This document shows positions 34,445 through 43,841 of a stretch of DNA of 45,121 nt, one piece after another; the first letter of the stretch is position 1, and each line of letters starts with the position of its first letter. A program made the position numbers and the translations under genes. Source of the stretch: Chromatiales bacterium. GTDB lineage: Bacteria > Pseudomonadota > Gammaproteobacteria > Steroidobacterales > GCA-2729495. A model generated the notes under the pieces. That model was given only the letters and a program-made list of their open reading frames with translations. It was not told the DNA's origin and ran no database searches. The stretch spans positions 1 through 45,121 of the forward strand of contig JAEUQA010000042.1 in assembly GCA_016789845.1 (NCBI GenBank), in the 5' to 3' direction.

Positions 34445-34807
34445 ATGGACCACCACAAGCTCGTACTGCCGGAAAACATGAACCAGCACGGCTTCCTCTT
34501 CGGGGGCGACCTGCTGCAGTGGATCGACGAGTTCGCCTGGATCACCGCCACGGTGGACTACCCCGGGCTGCGCTTCGTCACCGTGGCGATGGAGGACGTG
34601 CAGTTCCGGCGCGGCATCGACCTGGGGGAGGTACTCCGCTTCGTCGTGGAGCGAACGGGAACCGGCCGCACCTCGGTGCAGTACCGGGTCCGGGCCCACG
34701 GCATCGTGCGGCAGCCGGACCCGTCCACCGTCCTCTTCGAGACGACGATCACCTTCGTCAACGTGGACGCGGATGGCCGCAAGACACCGCTGCCGGGATC
34801 ATCCTGA
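34445..34807 (+). CDS. acyl-CoA thioesterase, hotdog fold (YciA/BACH-like)
   Basis: The 120-residue hotdog protein has HGFLFGGDLLQWIDEFAWI, the family's substrate and catalytic segment (the Asp of GGDLLQWIDE is the usual catalytic position), followed by the VAMEDVQFRRGIDLGE strand. It hydrolyses acyl-CoA; chain preference is not readable. It lies 10 bases after the LLM oxidoreductase and 19 before the CarS-like gene. Confidence 0.86.
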   Translation: MDHHKLVLPENMNQHGFLFGGDLLQWIDEFAWITATVDYPGLRFVTVAMEDVQFRRGIDLGEVLRFVVERTGTGRTSVQYRVRAHGIVRQPDPSTVLFETTITFVNVDADGRKTPLPGSS

Positions 34808-34826
34808 GGACGGCGGGGACTCCGGC

Positions 34827-35306
34827 ATGATCGACGCGCAGCAGGTTGCGGCAGCCGGCGTGGCGCTGCTCCTGCTTTGCGCGGCCAACACGGCGGCCTG
34901 GCTGGCCGGCCGGCTGTTCGGCAGGCGCTGGGCCGCGCCGCTCGACTTCGGCGTGGTGCTGAACGATGGCCAGCGCCTGTTTGGCAGCCACAAGACCTGG
35001 CGCGGGCTGGTCGCCGGGGCAGCAGCCTCCGGCATGGTGGCGGCAGCCCTCGGGCCGGGCTTCCTGCTCGGGGCCGCCTTCGGCGCCGCCTCCATGGCCG
35101 GCGACGCACTGTCGAGCACGATCAAGCGGCGTCTGCGCCGCGAGCCCGGCACCGAGGTGCCCGGCCTCGACCAGGTTCCCGAGGCCATGCTGCCGCTGGC
35201 CCTGTTCGGGCCCGCACTGGGGCTGGGCTTCCTGGCCATGGTGTGCGTGACCTTCGCCTTCACGCTCCTGGACATCGCCGTCACCGGGTTCCGGCACCGG
35301 CCCTGA
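34827..35306 (+). CDS. CDP-archaeol synthase-like (CarS/DUF46) membrane protein
   Basis: This is a 159-residue membrane protein with about four helices and the CTP-binding motifs DFGVVLNDGQRLFGSHKTWRG and GDALSSTIKRRL, typical of the CarS family related to CdsA. In archaea CarS makes CDP-archaeol; the bacterial role is not established and might be CDP-activation of an unusual lipid. The ATG at 34827 follows GGCGGGGACTCCGGC. It may be co-transcribed with the upstream oxidoreductase and thioesterase. It converges on the GAF-ABC gene with 11 bases between. Confidence 0.78.
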   Translation: MIDAQQVAAAGVALLLLCAANTAAWLAGRLFGRRWAAPLDFGVVLNDGQRLFGSHKTWRGLVAGAAASGMVAAALGPGFLLGAAFGAASMAGDALSSTIKRRLRREPGTEVPGLDQVPEAMLPLALFGPALGLGFLAMVCVTFAFTLLDIAVTGFRHRP

Positions 35307-35317
35307 CCGGTCGGACG

Positions 35318-36637
35318 CTAGCGTCGCGCCATGCCAACCAGGGTTTCGAGCAGTACGCCCAGGGAGGCGGCAAGCTCCGCGAAGCGCTGCTCGTCCTGCT
35401 CGTCGAAAGGCTGCCCGTCGCGGCGGTTGAGGAGCTGGGTGACGGCAAAGACGTCACCGCGCGTGTCGTGCAGGGGCAGGCACAGCACGGAACGCGTGCG
35501 GAAATTCGTGGTCCGGTCCACTTCCGGGTTGAATCGCGGGTCCGCGTAGGCGTCGGCGACGCGGACGGTCTTGCCGGTCGTCGCGGCGGCACCGGCGATG
35601 CCGCTGCCCAGCGGAATGCGGATGGCGCCCGCCTGGGGCGCGTCCTGGGCAACCTGCAGGATGAGCTGCTGGCGCTCCCGGTCCACCAGGAACAGGGAAG
35701 CACGCTCGGCGTTCAGCAGGTCCCCGACCCGGCGCGTGAAGACGCGCAGGGACTGCTCGAGCATGCTCCGGTAGGCCTCATCCTCGGCGCGCCCGATGGC
35801 CTGCAGGAAGCGCTGGGACTCCTGGGTGAGGTCCTGCAGCGTCCGGCGGAAACTCGCCTCGTCCATGCCGGCGATCATGTCCTCGAGGTTCTGCCGGTTC
35901 TTGCTCTCCGCCAGCGTGTGCATGAGCTGCTGGGTGCTGGCGATCACGGCGTCCGTGAAGGTGGAGAGCTTGCCGTCTTCCAGGTGCAGGATGCGGTCCG
36001 CTACATCGAGGATGCGGTTGTCGTGGGTGACCAGCAGGATCGTGGTGCCGTGCTCCTTCGCCAGGGACTGCATCCGGTCCACGACTTCCCGGCCCGAGGT
36101 CTTATCCAGCGACGCGGTGGGTTCGTCCGCCAGCAGCATGGCCGGCTCGCCCACCAGCGCCCGCGCGATGGCCACGCGCTGGCGCTGGCCGCCGGACATC
36201 TGCTCCGGCTTCTTGTCGAGGTGGGCGCCGAGGCCGACCGCGTCCAGCATCGCGTCCGCGCGTCGGCGCAGCTCGGCGCGGCTGAACCTGCCGGTGACCC
36301 GCAGCCCCAGCTCGACGTTCTGGGAAGCCGTCAGGGCCGCAAGCAGGTTGTGCTGCTGGAAGATGAAGCCGATGCGCTTGCGTACCGCCTCCAGGTCGCC
36401 GCTCCGCGCGCCGCGCAGCTCCCGGCCCAGCACGCGCACGCTGCCTTCCTGGGCGGAACGCAGCGCGCCCACGATCGTCAGCATGGTGGTCTTGCCGGAG
36501 CCGGACGGCCCCGTGACGATGACGATCTCGCCCGCCGGGATGCTCGTCGTGACGTCGCACAGGACCTGCCGCCGGAGCGGTCCCTTGCCGAACCAGTGAT
36601 TGAGGTTCTCCACGGCGACCGGCGGCGCGGCGCTCAT
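35318..36637 (-). CDS. ABC exporter ATPase fused to a C-terminal GAF domain (DevA-like)
   Basis: This is a 439-residue protein. Residues 1 to about 225 are an ABC ATPase of the DevA/LolD/MacB class: Walker A GPSGSGKT (43-50), signature MSGGQ (147-151), Walker B MLLADE (167-171 region), H-loop H205. A helical linker (about 230-285) leads to a GAF domain (about 290-435, ASLFLVDRERQQLILQVA, GSGIAGAAATTGKTVRV, FDEQDEQRFAELA). Stand-alone ATPases of this family lack such a domain, so the fusion may let a small ligand control export. Its ATG overlaps the permease stop (ATGA). Genes 35318-38833 form an operon. Confidence 0.88.
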   Translation of the reverse strand: MSAAPPVAVENLNHWFGKGPLRRQVLCDVTTSIPAGEIVIVTGPSGSGKTTMLTIVGALRSAQEGSVRVLGRELRGARSGDLEAVRKRIGFIFQQHNLLAALTASQNVELGLRVTGRFSRAELRRRADAMLDAVGLGAHLDKKPEQMSGGQRQRVAIARALVGEPAMLLADEPTASLDKTSGREVVDRMQSLAKEHGTTILLVTHDNRILDVADRILHLEDGKLSTFTDAVIASTQQLMHTLAESKNRQNLEDMIAGMDEASFRRTLQDLTQESQRFLQAIGRAEDEAYRSMLEQSLRVFTRRVGDLLNAERASLFLVDRERQQLILQVAQDAPQAGAIRIPLGSGIAGAAATTGKTVRVADAYADPRFNPEVDRTTNFRTRSVLCLPLHDTRGDVFAVTQLLNRRDGQPFDEQDEQRFAELAASLGVLLETLVGMARR

Positions 36638-37800
36638 CAGAAGACCTCGGCCGGATCGAGCCTGCGCACCTTCCGGAGCGCCAGGAGGCTGGAGATCGCG
36701 CACATGAGGAGGGTCAGCACGAACACCACCAGCGCCCGGTCGGCGGTGATGTGCAGCGGCAGGCGGGTGGCGCCCGCGGCGATGCCGGAGAGCCAGGATG
36801 CCGCCGCGACGCCCGGGATGTAGCCGAGCACGGCGAGGATCGCCGCTTCCTGGAGCACGATGCCGGAGACGAACCGGTTCCTGTAGCCCATGGCCCGCAG
36901 GGTCGCGTACTCGTTCAGGTGCTCCGAGACGTCGGCAAAGAGGATCTGGTACACGATGATGGCGCCGACGACGAAGCCCATGATCGCGCCGAAGGCGAAG
37001 ATGTAGCCGATGGGCGTCGCGCCGTTCCAGTAGGCCGTCTCCCGGGCGATGAAGTCGGCCCGGGTCATCACCAGGACGTCCTTCGGCAGGTAATCGCGCA
37101 GCTGGTCACGGACGGCGACGGGGTCGGCGCCATCCCGCAACCGGATGAGGCCCAGGTGGATGTCGTCCCGCGAGCGCTCGGGGAACAGCCGGAGCCAGTT
37201 GTCATCGCTGGTCAGGACGGTCGCGTCGATACCGAAGGACGGCCCGACCTGGAACAGCCCGACGATCCGGATCTCCCGGTCGTTGATCTCCGTGACGATC
37301 GGGTCCCCGGCGGCAAACCGTTCGGCGACGGGGCCAAACTCGGGCCGCGAGGCGGAATCGAACAGCACCACGTCCTGCCCCACCAGCAGCGGGAGGCCCG
37401 CGGCAACGCCCGGGGTGGCGAGGATGTCCTGCTCCGGCTTGATGCCGATCGCGTTGATGCTGCGCCGCTCGCTGCTCCAGGGGTTCTTCCACACGGCGGG
37501 CGCGATGTATACGGGGCTGATCTCCGCCACGTCCGGCAGGCCGAGCGCCTGGTAGAGCCGGCGGATCGAGAACGCCGCCGGCCGCACGATGAACACGCTG
37601 TCGGGACTGAACAGCGCGATGTCGTACCGGAAGCGCTCGTGATAGCGCAGCGTGCTTTCGAACAGGGCAGAGCGGAAGCCGAGCTGCATCATGATGAGCA
37701 GCACGGCGAAGGCGATGCCGGCCACCGCCACTGCCAGCCGCAGCGGCAGGTGCCGCAACTGGCGCCAGCCGAGGGGCGCGGACGGAAGGTTCTTCAGCAT
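36637..37800 (-). CDS. FtsX/DevC-like ABC transporter permease
   Basis: This is a 387-residue permease with an N-terminal helix near 20-40, a large periplasmic region (about 45-250) and three C-terminal helices (GYIFAFGAIMGFVVGAIIVYQ, AILAVLGYIPGVAAASWL, VVFVLTLLMCAISSLLALRK) ending in VRRLDPAEVF, the MacB/FtsX-type layout of DevC. It pairs with the ATPase and the membrane-fusion protein. ATG 37800 lies four bases after the HlyD stop; an earlier in-frame TTG at 37827 is the alternative. Confidence 0.85.
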   Translation of the reverse strand: MLKNLPSAPLGWRQLRHLPLRLAVAVAGIAFAVLLIMMQLGFRSALFESTLRYHERFRYDIALFSPDSVFIVRPAAFSIRRLYQALGLPDVAEISPVYIAPAVWKNPWSSERRSINAIGIKPEQDILATPGVAAGLPLLVGQDVVLFDSASRPEFGPVAERFAAGDPIVTEINDREIRIVGLFQVGPSFGIDATVLTSDDNWLRLFPERSRDDIHLGLIRLRDGADPVAVRDQLRDYLPKDVLVMTRADFIARETAYWNGATPIGYIFAFGAIMGFVVGAIIVYQILFADVSEHLNEYATLRAMGYRNRFVSGIVLQEAAILAVLGYIPGVAAASWLSGIAAGATRLPLHITADRALVVFVLTLLMCAISSLLALRKVRRLDPAEVF

Positions 37801-37804
37801 CAGG

Positions 37805-38833
37805 TCAGCGGCCGATCTCGACGTCAACCTGCAGGTTGGTCAGGTTCGCGGCGGCCTTCGAGTCGGCGAGCCGGATCTCGACCTCGACGATCCGGGCGTC
37901 CTTGCGGGCGGCGGGATCAGTGCCGATCTGGTCCATCTTCTGGACCTTGGGCCGGACCCTTTCCACGGTGCCCGTCAGCGGGCCCGGGAGGGCGCTGCTG
38001 GTGACACGTGCCTGCATGCCCTTCTGCACGTTGCGCACGTCGGTCTCGTAGACCTCGGCGATGGCGTACATGGTGCTGACGCGGCCCAGTTCCAGGATGC
38101 CGTCGAGGCCCACGATCTCGCCCGGGCGGGCATGGACGTCCAGCACGCGCCCGGCAAAGGGCGCGCGGATGAACGAGCGCTCGATCTCCGCCTGGTAGCG
38201 CGCGATGCGCGCCTCCGCGGACGCAATGCTCGACTCGGAGACACGGGCAGTCGCGCGGCGTGCGGCGCAGGAGGCCGCGCCCGCGTCGGCGTCGCCCTTG
38301 GCCTTCTCGGTTTCCTCACTGGAGGCGAGGCCCCGGCCCAGCAGCTCGGTCTTGCGCCGCGACTGCCGGACGGCCACGTCGGCGAGCACGCAGGCCTCGT
38401 CGGCGAGGCTGGTGGCCGCCAGCGCATCGCGACGCGCAGTCTCCAGGTCAGCCCGCGCCTCCTGGAGACGCGCCTTAAGGATCGCCCCGGTGTCGGTCTC
38501 GGCAAGGAGCTGCCCGGCCTTGACGTCGTCGCCATAATCCACGTGGAGCTTCGCGAGCGCCGGCCCTGAGACGGCGTCCGGGGTGGACGGCGCCCCGATG
38601 CGGACGATGCCCCCCATCGGCTCGAGGCGGCCCCGGGCCGCGACGCCGCGCCGGGCTTGCGCGCCGGCTGCCGGAGCGGCCACGGTCTGGGCGAAGGTGT
38701 CCCCGGGCGCAGCGATCAGTACCGCCAGCGCGGCCACGAGGATCGCGGCCAGTGCGGCCGTGGCAACCGCCAGCAAGGGCACCGTCCGCACCCCGTCCAG
38801 GCCCGCGCCACGCAGCCAGCTCGGTAGTCCCAT
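37805..38833 (-). CDS. HlyD/DevB-like membrane-fusion protein
   Basis: This is a 342-residue periplasmic adaptor with one N-terminal membrane helix (about 17-42, VPLLAVATAALAAILVAALAV), a lipoyl-like half-barrel (VDYGDDVKAGQLLAETDTG), a long helical hairpin (about 115-220) and the APFAGRVLDVHARPGEIV return strand. It bridges the ABC permease to an outer-membrane channel. Its cargo in relatives is often glycolipid. ATG 38833 is preceded by GGGGGG; an earlier TTG at 38848 is possible. Confidence 0.85.
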   Translation of the reverse strand: MGLPSWLRGAGLDGVRTVPLLAVATAALAAILVAALAVLIAAPGDTFAQTVAAPAAGAQARRGVAARGRLEPMGGIVRIGAPSTPDAVSGPALAKLHVDYGDDVKAGQLLAETDTGAILKARLQEARADLETARRDALAATSLADEACVLADVAVRQSRRKTELLGRGLASSEETEKAKGDADAGAASCAARRATARVSESSIASAEARIARYQAEIERSFIRAPFAGRVLDVHARPGEIVGLDGILELGRVSTMYAIAEVYETDVRNVQKGMQARVTSSALPGPLTGTVERVRPKVQKMDQIGTDPAARKDARIVEVEIRLADSKAAANLTNLQVDVEIGR

Positions 38834-38855
38834 GCCGTCGCCCCCCAATCCCGTA

Positions 38856-40703
38856 TCAGTCCCGCGCCGTCGCTGCCTGCCACTCGGCGATCGCCCGCTG
38901 CCCGTGCTCGTAGCCCGCTCTCACGATCTCGTCGAAGGCCCGCACGTCGGTCAGGCTGAAGCGCGAGACCGGCGGCCGGATCAGCAGGTCGGCCCGCTGG
39001 CCAGCGGCCCGCACGTCCGCCATTGTGCCGATCTCCGTGGCCTTCAGCAGGAGTGACATGAAGCCCGGCACGCGGTAGCGGCGGGCGAAGGGCAGGTAGC
39101 GCCCTGCCAGCACGGCCCAGGGCGATGGTACGGCGTCGTAGTCCACTTCGTACCGGTTCCGGGAAGTCACGTCCACGGCGACGACCCGCCCCACGGGCCG
39201 GCGGCGCATGAGATCCACCGGCAGGTTGTCGAGGATGCCGCCGTCGATCGTGAGCTGGCCGTTCACCACCGCCGGCGTATACACGCCCGGCAGGGCGGCG
39301 CTGGCCCGCACCGCCAGGCCGAGCGGGCCGCGGTCATGCACCTGCAACGTGCCCTGGCCCAGATTGCTCGAGACGCAGAAGAAGGGCAGCGGCAGGTCCT
39401 CGATGTCGCCCGTCAGGTACTCGCGGATCAGCTTCTCCATGCGCCGGCCCCGGAGCAGCGACAGGAGCGGAATGGTGACGTCGCTGAACGGCCTGCCTTC
39501 CAGGAAGGCACGCCGTCCGGTGGCCACCATGGCCTCCACCGGCGTGCCCTGGGCGATGGACGCGGCCATGACGGCACCGATGCTCGCGCCGCCGACCCAG
39601 TCAACGGCAAGCTTCGCCTCCGTCAGCGCCTGGTACACGCCCAGATGGGCGATGCCCCGTGCGGCGCCTCCGCCCAGCACCAGGCCCAGGGCCTTGCCGG
39701 CGAGCACTCTCGTCAAGCGGTGGAAGTCGCCGGGTACGCCGTCGCGCACGTGCAGGTGAAAGTCCAGGTGACGCGGCTCGAGCCAGGCGGCCGTCCCGGA
39801 CAGCGTTTCCGGCGCTCCGCCGTGCAGGAGGACCAGTGCGCGCCGGGCGACGGGCCCGTCGGCGGCGCCCAGCATCGCGCGCTCCCAGGGCCGCTGCCCG
39901 GGATTACCGGCGGCGTTTGCGACGAGCACGATGAGGTCGGCATGTCGCAGGGCGAGGTCCGACCAGGCGGTCTCCCCGGCATCGGCGACGTAGACAATGA
40001 AACGATGGCGGTCTTCCTGCGTGGCGAGCCAGTCGACGAGCTCGGGCGAGATCTCCGGCCTTGGCCCCGCCCCGGGCGCCAGCTCCCGGACCGGGGCGCC
40101 CAGTTCACGCATTCGCTCTGCAGTCAGCAGCAGGGCCGGCCCCTCGGGCGCCAGCGCATCCAGCAGGCGGGGCACCAGGGACTCCACCACCGCCGGTCCG
40201 TCCAGGGGCACCAGGGCAATCGTTCGGACCTCGCGCCCGGCCGGCGCCGGCCCCGCGGTGCGATCCCGGAGCCGCGCGGCGATGCCGCCCGCGATGTGCC
40301 GGATGAGTTCGGGGCGTTGGCGGCCCAGCTGGTCGAAGGCCGATCCGTCCATGCGCAGGAGCAGGCTGTCGCGCACGGCCCGTATGCCAGCGGAGCGCTG
40401 CCCGCCGGCGAGCATGCCGATCTCGCCCACGATTTCCCCGGGCCCGATCTCGGCGATCAGCCGCTGGCCGCCGTCGCCCGGCTCGGCGGAATCAAGCCAT
40501 GCCTGCAAGCGGCCGCGAGCGAGGAGGTACATGGCGTCGCCGGCATCACCCTGGCGGAACAGCCAGTCGCCGCCGCGGCAGATCCGGGGTTCCAGGGCCG
40601 CCAGGATCATGGTGGCCGCCGCCTGGTCCGGGACGTCGAAATGGCGCCTGACGGCGTCCTCGAGTGACTGCTGCGCCGTCGAGGACAGGGGTGGGCTGGT
40701 CAC
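38856..40703 (-). CDS. patatin-like phospholipase with N-terminal cyclic-nucleotide-binding domain
   Basis: The 615-residue protein has a cNMP-binding-type domain (about 15-145, GDWLFRQGDAGDAMYLLARG, IGPGEIVGEIGMLAGG), a middle Rossmann-like segment (about 157-330), and a patatin domain (about 338-500). Lipase residues are the oxyanion motif GGGAARG (344-350), the nucleophile S374 in GASIG, and D487 in DGG. It is of the NTE/RssA type and should hydrolyse phospholipids at the membrane. The start is GTG 40703 with no strong ribosome binding site. It lies 22 bases before the HlyD gene, so it may head the exporter operon. Confidence 0.9.
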   Translation of the reverse strand: MTSPPLSSTAQQSLEDAVRRHFDVPDQAAATMILAALEPRICRGGDWLFRQGDAGDAMYLLARGRLQAWLDSAEPGDGGQRLIAEIGPGEIVGEIGMLAGGQRSAGIRAVRDSLLLRMDGSAFDQLGRQRPELIRHIAGGIAARLRDRTAGPAPAGREVRTIALVPLDGPAVVESLVPRLLDALAPEGPALLLTAERMRELGAPVRELAPGAGPRPEISPELVDWLATQEDRHRFIVYVADAGETAWSDLALRHADLIVLVANAAGNPGQRPWERAMLGAADGPVARRALVLLHGGAPETLSGTAAWLEPRHLDFHLHVRDGVPGDFHRLTRVLAGKALGLVLGGGAARGIAHLGVYQALTEAKLAVDWVGGASIGAVMAASIAQGTPVEAMVATGRRAFLEGRPFSDVTIPLLSLLRGRRMEKLIREYLTGDIEDLPLPFFCVSSNLGQGTLQVHDRGPLGLAVRASAALPGVYTPAVVNGQLTIDGGILDNLPVDLMRRRPVGRVVAVDVTSRNRYEVDYDAVPSPWAVLAGRYLPFARRYRVPGFMSLLLKATEIGTMADVRAAGQRADLLIRPPVSRFSLTDVRAFDEIVRAGYEHGQRAIAEWQAATARD

Positions 40704-40781
40704 CGTGGTGGATTCTTGTTCTGCGGCCCCACCCGTACCTTAAGGCCGCCGGGCCCCGAAAGCCATGGCCCGCTCCGGCCG

Positions 40782-41261
40782 CTACGGGCGCCCCGTGGCC
40801 GCGGGTGCCGTGGGCAGGGTGAGCTCGCCCTCCGAGCGGAAGCGCGCGGCACCGAAGCCAGGACCATTCAGCTTCCCGCTCATCTCATAGCGGATCTTGT
40901 CGGCCGGCACGCCACCCATCATCCCCATCATCTGGCGCGCCATGCGCATTGCCGAGATGGTGACCGGCACGCCGATGACGGTCTCGCCATAGCGGGGCAC
41001 GGAGCCACTGGCATCACTGACGCCCGTGGCAAAGGTCCGGCCCTGGACGTCGAGGTTGACGTAGACCCCGCTGTAGTCGACCGGCGTGTCGTTCGGGTTC
41101 TGCACCCGCAGCTTCAGCAGCATGCGGAGCTCCAGCCCCTCTCCCGGCAAGGCCTCGACCCCGCCCACGGTGACCTGCAGGGGATCCCGCGGGGCAAGCC
41201 CGGTGCAGGCAGCCATCGCGAGAGTGGTGGCAAGGGCAGTCAGGACCAGGCGACGCTTCAT
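40782..41261 (-). CDS. LEA14-like (WHy-domain) lipoprotein
   Basis: The 159-residue protein has a lipoprotein signal (MAAC lipobox after MKRRLVLTALATTLA) and a LEA14/WHy beta-sandwich domain (LRMLLKLRVQNPNDTPVDYSG, VYVNLDVQGRTFATG). Function is unknown; the family is linked to desiccation or envelope stress. The ATG at 41261 starts the signal peptide; an in-frame ATG at 41273 overlaps the CATAAT of the divergent gene. The intergenic region is only 21 bases. Confidence 0.8.
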   Translation of the reverse strand: MKRRLVLTALATTLAMAACTGLAPRDPLQVTVGGVEALPGEGLELRMLLKLRVQNPNDTPVDYSGVYVNLDVQGRTFATGVSDASGSVPRYGETVIGVPVTISAMRMARQMMGMMGGVPADKIRYEMSGKLNGPGFGAARFRSEGELTLPTAPAATGRP

Positions 41262-41270
41262 GGTCCGGAG

Positions 41271-41276
41271 CATAAT
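41271..41276 (+). promoter_or_regulatory. -10 element CATAAT of the DUF2905 gene, possibly leaderless
   Basis: CATAAT ends 6 bases before ATG 41283, so transcription would start at or next to the A of the ATG. The same spacing recurs before cutA. The -35 is weak. Confidence 0.35.
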
Positions 41277-41282
41277 CAATTC

Positions 41283-41483
41283 ATGCAGCGCCTGCTCATC
41301 GGATTCGGCGTCGCCCTCGTCCTGGCCGGGTTCCTCTGGCCCTGGCTGGCGAAGCTGCCCTTCGGGCGGCTGCCCGGGGACATCCTCGTGGACAAACCGG
41401 GCTTCCGCTTCTTCGCGCCCTTCACGAGCATGCTGATCGCGAGCATCGTCCTGTCGCTGATCGTGTGGCTGCTCCGGCGGTAG
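41283..41483 (+). CDS. DUF2905 small membrane protein
   Basis: The 66-residue protein has two hydrophobic helices (RLLIGFGVALVLAGFLWPWL and FTSMLIASIVLSLIVWLL) joined by FGRLPGDILVDKPGFRFFAP, the conserved core of the DUF2905 family. Function is unknown. The stop TAG (41481-41483) is the head of a REP element. There is no ribosome binding site, which fits a leaderless start. Confidence 0.85.
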   Translation: MQRLLIGFGVALVLAGFLWPWLAKLPFGRLPGDILVDKPGFRFFAPFTSMLIASIVLSLIVWLLRR

Positions 41484-41502
41484 CAGCGGCTTCAGCCACG
41501 AC
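41480..41502 (+). repeat. GTAG-type REP element at the end of the DUF2905 gene
   Basis: GTAGCAGCGGCTTCAGCCAC, then GACC, matches the consensus with one change (C for G at position 5) and a weakened stem. The TAG is the stop codon of the DUF2905 gene. Confidence 0.75.
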
Positions 41503-41506
41503 CGCT

Positions 41507-41536
41507 AAAAGAAAAGCCCCGCGGTTGCGGGGCTTT
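41507..41536 (-). terminator. Rho-independent terminator of groESL
   Basis: AAAGCCCCGC (41513-41522) pairs with GCGGGGCTTT (41527-41536) over 10 bp with a GGTT loop. On the minus strand it is followed by TTTTCTTTT-type T residues, so it terminates groESL. Confidence 0.85.
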
Positions 41537-41573
41537 CCAGGGTCGTCTGCAGGAGTGCGATTGCTCGCGAGGC

Positions 41574-41598
41574 GGGGACAGACTTGAAGTCTGTCCCC
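41574..41598. repeat. palindrome GGGGACAGACTT-G-AAGTCTGTCCCC
   Basis: GGGGACAGACTT (41574-41585) pairs perfectly with AAGTCTGTCCCC (41587-41598) around one G, giving 12-bp arms. It lies between the groESL terminator and the groEL stop, inside the groEL 3' untranslated region. REP-like remnants flank it (around 41551-41571 and at 41598-41620). Confidence 0.8.
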
Positions 41599-41616
41599 CA
41601 TCGCTCCCCGTCGCTC

Positions 41617-43260
<1,644 letters not shown>

Positions 43261-43290
43261 TTAAGTTCGGTTGGTTCGGGTTGAAGTCAT

Positions 43291-43581
43291 TCAGCCTTCG
43301 ATGACGGCCATGATGTCGTCTTCCTTCATGACGAGGAGTTCCTCGCCATCGACCTTGACCTCGGTGCCGCTGTACTTGCCGAACAGCACCTTGTCGCCGG
43401 CCTTCAGGTCCAGCGCGCGGATTGAGCCGTTCTCGAGGATCCGGCCCTTGCCCACGGCAATGACCTTGCCCTTGATGGGCTTTTCGGTGGCCGAGTCGGG
43501 GATCACGATGCCACCGGGGGAGGTACGCTCCTCTTCGGTGCGCTTGATGATGACGCGGTCGTGCAGCGGACGGATCTTCAT
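43291..43581 (-). CDS. groES: co-chaperonin GroES
   Basis: The 96-residue protein begins [20 protein letters not shown] and contains [20 protein letters not shown] and [18 protein letters not shown], full GroES. It caps the GroEL ring. AAGGAG precedes ATG 43581; longer readings upstream lack this. The promoter at 43682-43710 and the CIRCE operator control it. Confidence 0.97.
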   Translation of the reverse strand: MKIRPLHDRVIIKRTEEERTSPGGIVIPDSATEKPIKGKVIAVGKGRILENGSIRALDLKAGDKVLFGKYSGTEVKVDGEELLVMKEDDIMAVIEG

Positions 43582-43655
43582 GAGCAAAAACTCCTTGAAA
43601 TGCCTTGGTGTTGGGCTTGGGGGCCGTGCCGGGTGGGCGCGGCAACGCCAAATCG

Positions 43656-43682
43656 TTAGCACTCTCCCCTTGGGGCTGCTAA
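43656..43682 (-). promoter_or_regulatory. CIRCE operator (HrcA site) of groESL
   Basis: TTAGCACTC, 9 bases, then GGCTGCTAA matches the CIRCE consensus TTAGCACTC-N9-GAGTGCTAA with two mismatches in the second arm. It sits at the transcription start just downstream of the promoter, so HrcA probably represses groESL here. Confidence 0.85.
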
Positions 43683-43710
43683 TCATAGGGGCGGTGGCCG
43701 GAATTTCAAG
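43682..43710 (-). promoter_or_regulatory. groESL promoter, overlapping sigma-32-like and sigma-70-like elements
   Basis: On the minus strand CTTGAAA (43710-43704), 12 bases, then CCCCTATGAT resembles the sigma-32 consensus (CTTGAAA-N-CCCCATNT). The same bases also give TTGAAA-N16-TATGAT for sigma-70. Confidence 0.7.
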
Positions 43711-43711
43711 G

Positions 43712-43817
43712 TGGGGACATGCCTAATTTCTGGAGGCCGCATTCCCCCGCCAGGGCTTTGCTGCCGTTGAGACGGATGGCGGGGGAATGCGGCCTCCAGA
43801 AATTAGGCATGTCCCCA
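43712..43817. repeat. perfect 41-bp inverted repeat between groES and cutA
   Basis: The left arm at 43712-43752 (begins TGGGGACATGCCTAATTTCT) is the exact reverse complement of the right arm at 43777-43817 (ends GGCATGTCCCCA), with a 24-base loop at 43753-43776. It begins one base beyond the groES -35 and ends 12 bases before the cutA -10. The ends match GGGGACA-type repeats seen near REP elements elsewhere. It contains no gene. Confidence 0.95.
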
Positions 43818-43829
43818 AAGCCCCCCTGA

Positions 43830-43835
43830 CATAAT
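43830..43835 (+). promoter_or_regulatory. -10 element CATAAT of cutA, possibly leaderless
   Basis: CATAAT ends 6 bases before ATG 43842, the same spacing as before the DUF2905 gene, and there is no ribosome binding site. No clear -35 is visible; the upstream sequence is the arm of the 41-bp inverted repeat. Confidence 0.4.
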
Positions 43836-43841
43836 CCTCTG

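Noticed and set aside
43712..43817. Insertion sequence bounded by 41-bp inverted repeats
   Set aside because: The 24-base space between the arms cannot hold a transposase; it is a hairpin-type repeat, not an IS.
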